Origin: Eublepharis macularius
Lineage: Eukaryota; Chordata; Lepidosauria; Squamata; Eublepharidae
NCBI RefSeq assembly: GCF_028583425.1
Contig: NC_072800.1
Span: 89,294,501 to 89,358,500 of the forward strand
Direction of reading: 5' to 3'
DNA: 64,000 nucleotides
A model generated the notes under the pieces. The model was not told the origin of the DNA and did not search any database. It saw nothing but the letters and a program-made list of their open reading frames with translations. Both the position numbers and the translations under genes were made by a program. Position 1 is the stretch's first letter. Each line of letters begins with the position of its first letter. Positions 62,095-64,000 of the stretch are shown in pieces.

Positions 62095-62335
62095 GTAGGG
62101 TTGCCAACCAGTGGGAGATACTGGGATGGGGGGCACAAAAAAAATAAGGGGTACCAAAAAAAATCATTTGAGAGCACTGTTCAATGCAGTGACATCACTT
62201 CTGGGTTTGTGCTGGAATTGATCTTGCAGCGCTGGCACAATGCTCACGCCCCCCCCCCCAGTTTTGCGCCTACTGCTCAGCTGAGCAGCAGGGAGGGTGG
62301 CGGGGTCCACCATTATAGCAAGAGACCTAGCCACT
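62095..62335 (+). repeat. Unclassified repeat (TAGGGTTGCCAACC start)
   Basis: 'TAGGGTTGCCAACCAGTGGG', 'CAGTGACATCACTTCTGGG' and 'CTGCTCAGCTGAGCAGCAGGG' (a perfect local palindrome). May be another hAT-derived family. Confidence 0.5.
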
Positions 62336-62584
62336 CTAAGTGGAAGGAGGGGAGGGGGAGGAAAGAAGAGCTGGAGTCGTACGGGGCACGGGGGACAGCC
62401 ATTGCAGATGTAGAAAAATGAAACCAGGCCCAAAGTAGGGGGAGCAAGTTCTCGTGGGTCACCTTCTTGGGGTACATGTGAGTATCATAAGAATTGCATG
62501 TCAGAAGAAAAAATCGATATTTGTACTCAGCGAAAGCAGTACTGTAAAAACAACAGTAATCAGTCAAGAATTCTTGGCCAAATT

Positions 62585-62998
62585 AGGGTGGTGGAAAGTG
62601 CCCTCAAGTGGCAGCTGATTTATGGTGACCCTGTAGGATTTTTCAAGACAAGGGCTGTTTCCACACTACTTACGTTCATCCAGAACGCTGCAGAACGTTG
62701 CAAAAAAATGTGCAAGACAGCGTCTTCTCGCGCGAGTTTTGCACGATGTTGTGCAAAACTCGCGTGAAAAGACGATATCTTCTGCGGTTTTTTCATGACA
62801 TTCCACGGCGTTCCGGATGAAGGTAAGTAGTGTGGAAATGGCCAAGATATTCAGAGGGGGGTTTGCCACTGTCTTCCTCTGTGTAGTAACCCTGGTGTTC
62901 TTTGGAGGTCTCTCATCCACATACTGTCCAGGGCTGACCTTGCTTAGCTTCTGAGATCCGATGAGACAGCCCTACCCTTGGCACTCCGGGTCAGGGCA
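62585..62998 (-). mobile_element. 5S-derived SINE interrupted by a MITE
   Basis: 62588-62652 ('GTGCCCTCAAGTGGCAGCTG', 'GATTTTTCAAGACAAG') and 62847-62998 ('GGGGTTTGCCACTGTCTTCC', 'CTTAGCTTCTGAGATCCG') are one reverse copy. Confidence 0.85.
62653..62843. mobile_element. Fold-back MITE with AAG TSD
   Basis: Arms GGCTGTTTCCACACTACTTAC and its near complement, then 'GCGCGAGTTTTGCAC' / 'GTGCAAAACTCGCG'; flanked by AAG (62650-62652, 62844-62846). Confidence 0.82.
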
Positions 62999-63125
62999 AA
63001 ACTGTAAACAGCTATAAAAACAAATGAAACCTTGAATGTTTGCTCCTCTTGACCTTGGGGCAAAGGGACGAGGAAGGTGCCTTGTGCACTCATGTTCAGG
63101 TCTCTCTCATTAGCTCTGAATCTGA

Positions 63126-63359
63126 GAGCAGAACCACAAGTGACAAAAGGCACAGGTTGGACACTTGTCAGCTTCCCTCAAGTTTTGATGGGAAATGTAG
63201 GCAGCTTGGCGGAATGTTGGACAAGTGACAGTTGAAAAGTCCATTAGACAGCAGTCAGAGAGCCAAGCTGCGAGACCAGGATGCCTACATTTCCCATCAA
63301 AACTTGAGGGAAGCTGACAAGTGTCCAATCTGTGCCTTTTGTCACTTGTGGTTCTGCTC
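63126..63359. mobile_element. Fold-back MITE with ~80-bp inverted termini
   Basis: GAGCAGAACCACAAGTGACA … TGTCACTTGTGGTTCTGCTC, matching inward through 'CTTCCCTCAAGTTTTGATGG' and its complement. Flanking triplets are TGA and TTA. The ACAAGTGAC core is shared with the GGGCCAAGCTACA family. Confidence 0.85.
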
Positions 63360-63369
63360 TTAGATCCCA

Positions 63370-63950
63370 TCTCGATGTGATGGATGTCCCTGGTTTTATC
63401 CCAGGGCTGTGCTGTCATTTAAAAAAGTGAGTTCCCAGCCAGACACTCCTTTAAAGTATACCACAGAGCCCCGATTCTGTTCAGAAGCACCACAGCACAA
63501 AGGGGGGGGGGCATTCTTATTGGGTTTTAGTTAAGGCACGTTAAATAAACAAACTGCACGCAGAAAGCTCTCATCCAAGTTAGAGAACCATCAACTGTTT
63601 ATTTATCTAAAGAAATATGTTTACATTAGTTTAGTGGACAGAAAGAAGTAGTAACTGATCTAACTAGCTAGGATGGCTTTAGATTGAAAGTAGGCCCTCT
63701 CTCTCAGGAGGAGACACCATGCTGCCTCTCCTGGTGCATGCAGGGAAAAAGAGAGAGAGGAGGGGGAGAGAAGGGAAGGAAGGAAGTTCCCCTGGCAGGA
63801 AAGAGACTGATAGCAGCTTATCTATCTAACTGACTCTATGGTTGTTGCCTTCCTCCTTCTCTGCTGGCCGTCCTAGAGGCCTGAGCAAGAGACTTCGCCA
63901 GTCCCTTCTTCTAAAAATTCTCCCCTCTCCTAGCACTGTTTTTCCTCCTT
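63370..63950. other. Low-copy intronic sequence
   Basis: A G run at about 63502-63510 and a purine-rich stretch at 63745-63790. No exon recognised. Confidence 0.4.
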
Positions 63951-63954
63951 GAAA

Positions 63955-64000
63955 TGGTGGTGGTGGAGACTGCCCTCAAATCATAACTGACTTATTGCCA
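63955..64000 (-). mobile_element. 5S-derived SINE, tail start (cut by window end)
   Basis: 'GTGGAGACTGCCCTCAAATC' followed by 'ATAACTGACTTATTGCC' is the reverse-strand tail seen at 50945. Confidence 0.7.

Overview
This window looks like nuclear DNA of a squamate reptile, most likely a gecko-type lizard, lying almost entirely within large introns. The evidence is the repeat content: Sauria-type and other tRNA-derived SINEs, 5S-rRNA-derived SINEs, RTE-BovB, CR1, L2-like and L1 LINE fragments, Penelope-like elements (PLEs), and many hAT and Harbinger-like MITEs. No prokaryotic or organellar gene, rRNA, functional tRNA or CRISPR array is visible. Species and repeat-family names are from memory; no database was searched.

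Only one stretch looks like a functional host coding exon: 37747-37852 (+). It has good splice sites and encodes the start of the mature extracellular domain of a class B GPCR, best matching the PACAP receptor PAC1 (ADCYAP1R1). On that reading the rest of the window is intron on either side of this exon. I did not find the preceding signal-peptide exon or the following exon. The second host-derived sequence is an intronless, stop- and frameshift-bearing copy of cellular retinol-binding protein 7 (RBP7) at 59356-59763 (-), a processed pseudogene lying directly beside a CR1 tail.

Layout. 1-9600: CR1, SINEs, a 5S-derived SINE, hAT MITEs and one low-copy AT-rich block. 9600-16060: three copies of one hAT family with 8-bp target-site duplications (TSDs), a hairpin trinucleotide array, an L2-like LINE and BovB. 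16660-18810: a solo LTR, an inverted PLE pair with a hammerhead-like core, an L1 3' end and a palindromic PLE. 18800-37700: nested SINE, hAT and PLE insertions separated by low-copy intron; a PLE coding remnant (29829-30143) ties the common short repeats to Penelope elements. 37747-37852: the receptor exon. 38500-52500: hAT, CR1, SINEs, a GC-rich minisatellite and a Harbinger-like MITE with TAA TSDs. 52800-64000: another PLE family, a second solo LTR, GC-rich hAT copies, the RBP7 pseudogene and fold-back MITEs.

The elements do not form a pathway; they are a layered insertion record whose order can be read from TSDs and interruptions. The most notable themes are hammerhead-ribozyme-like cores in PLE fragments, two palindromic PLE insertions each flanked by a 12-bp TSD, two related solo LTRs carrying acidic/proline-rich open frames, and several fold-back MITE families with apparent 3-bp TSDs.
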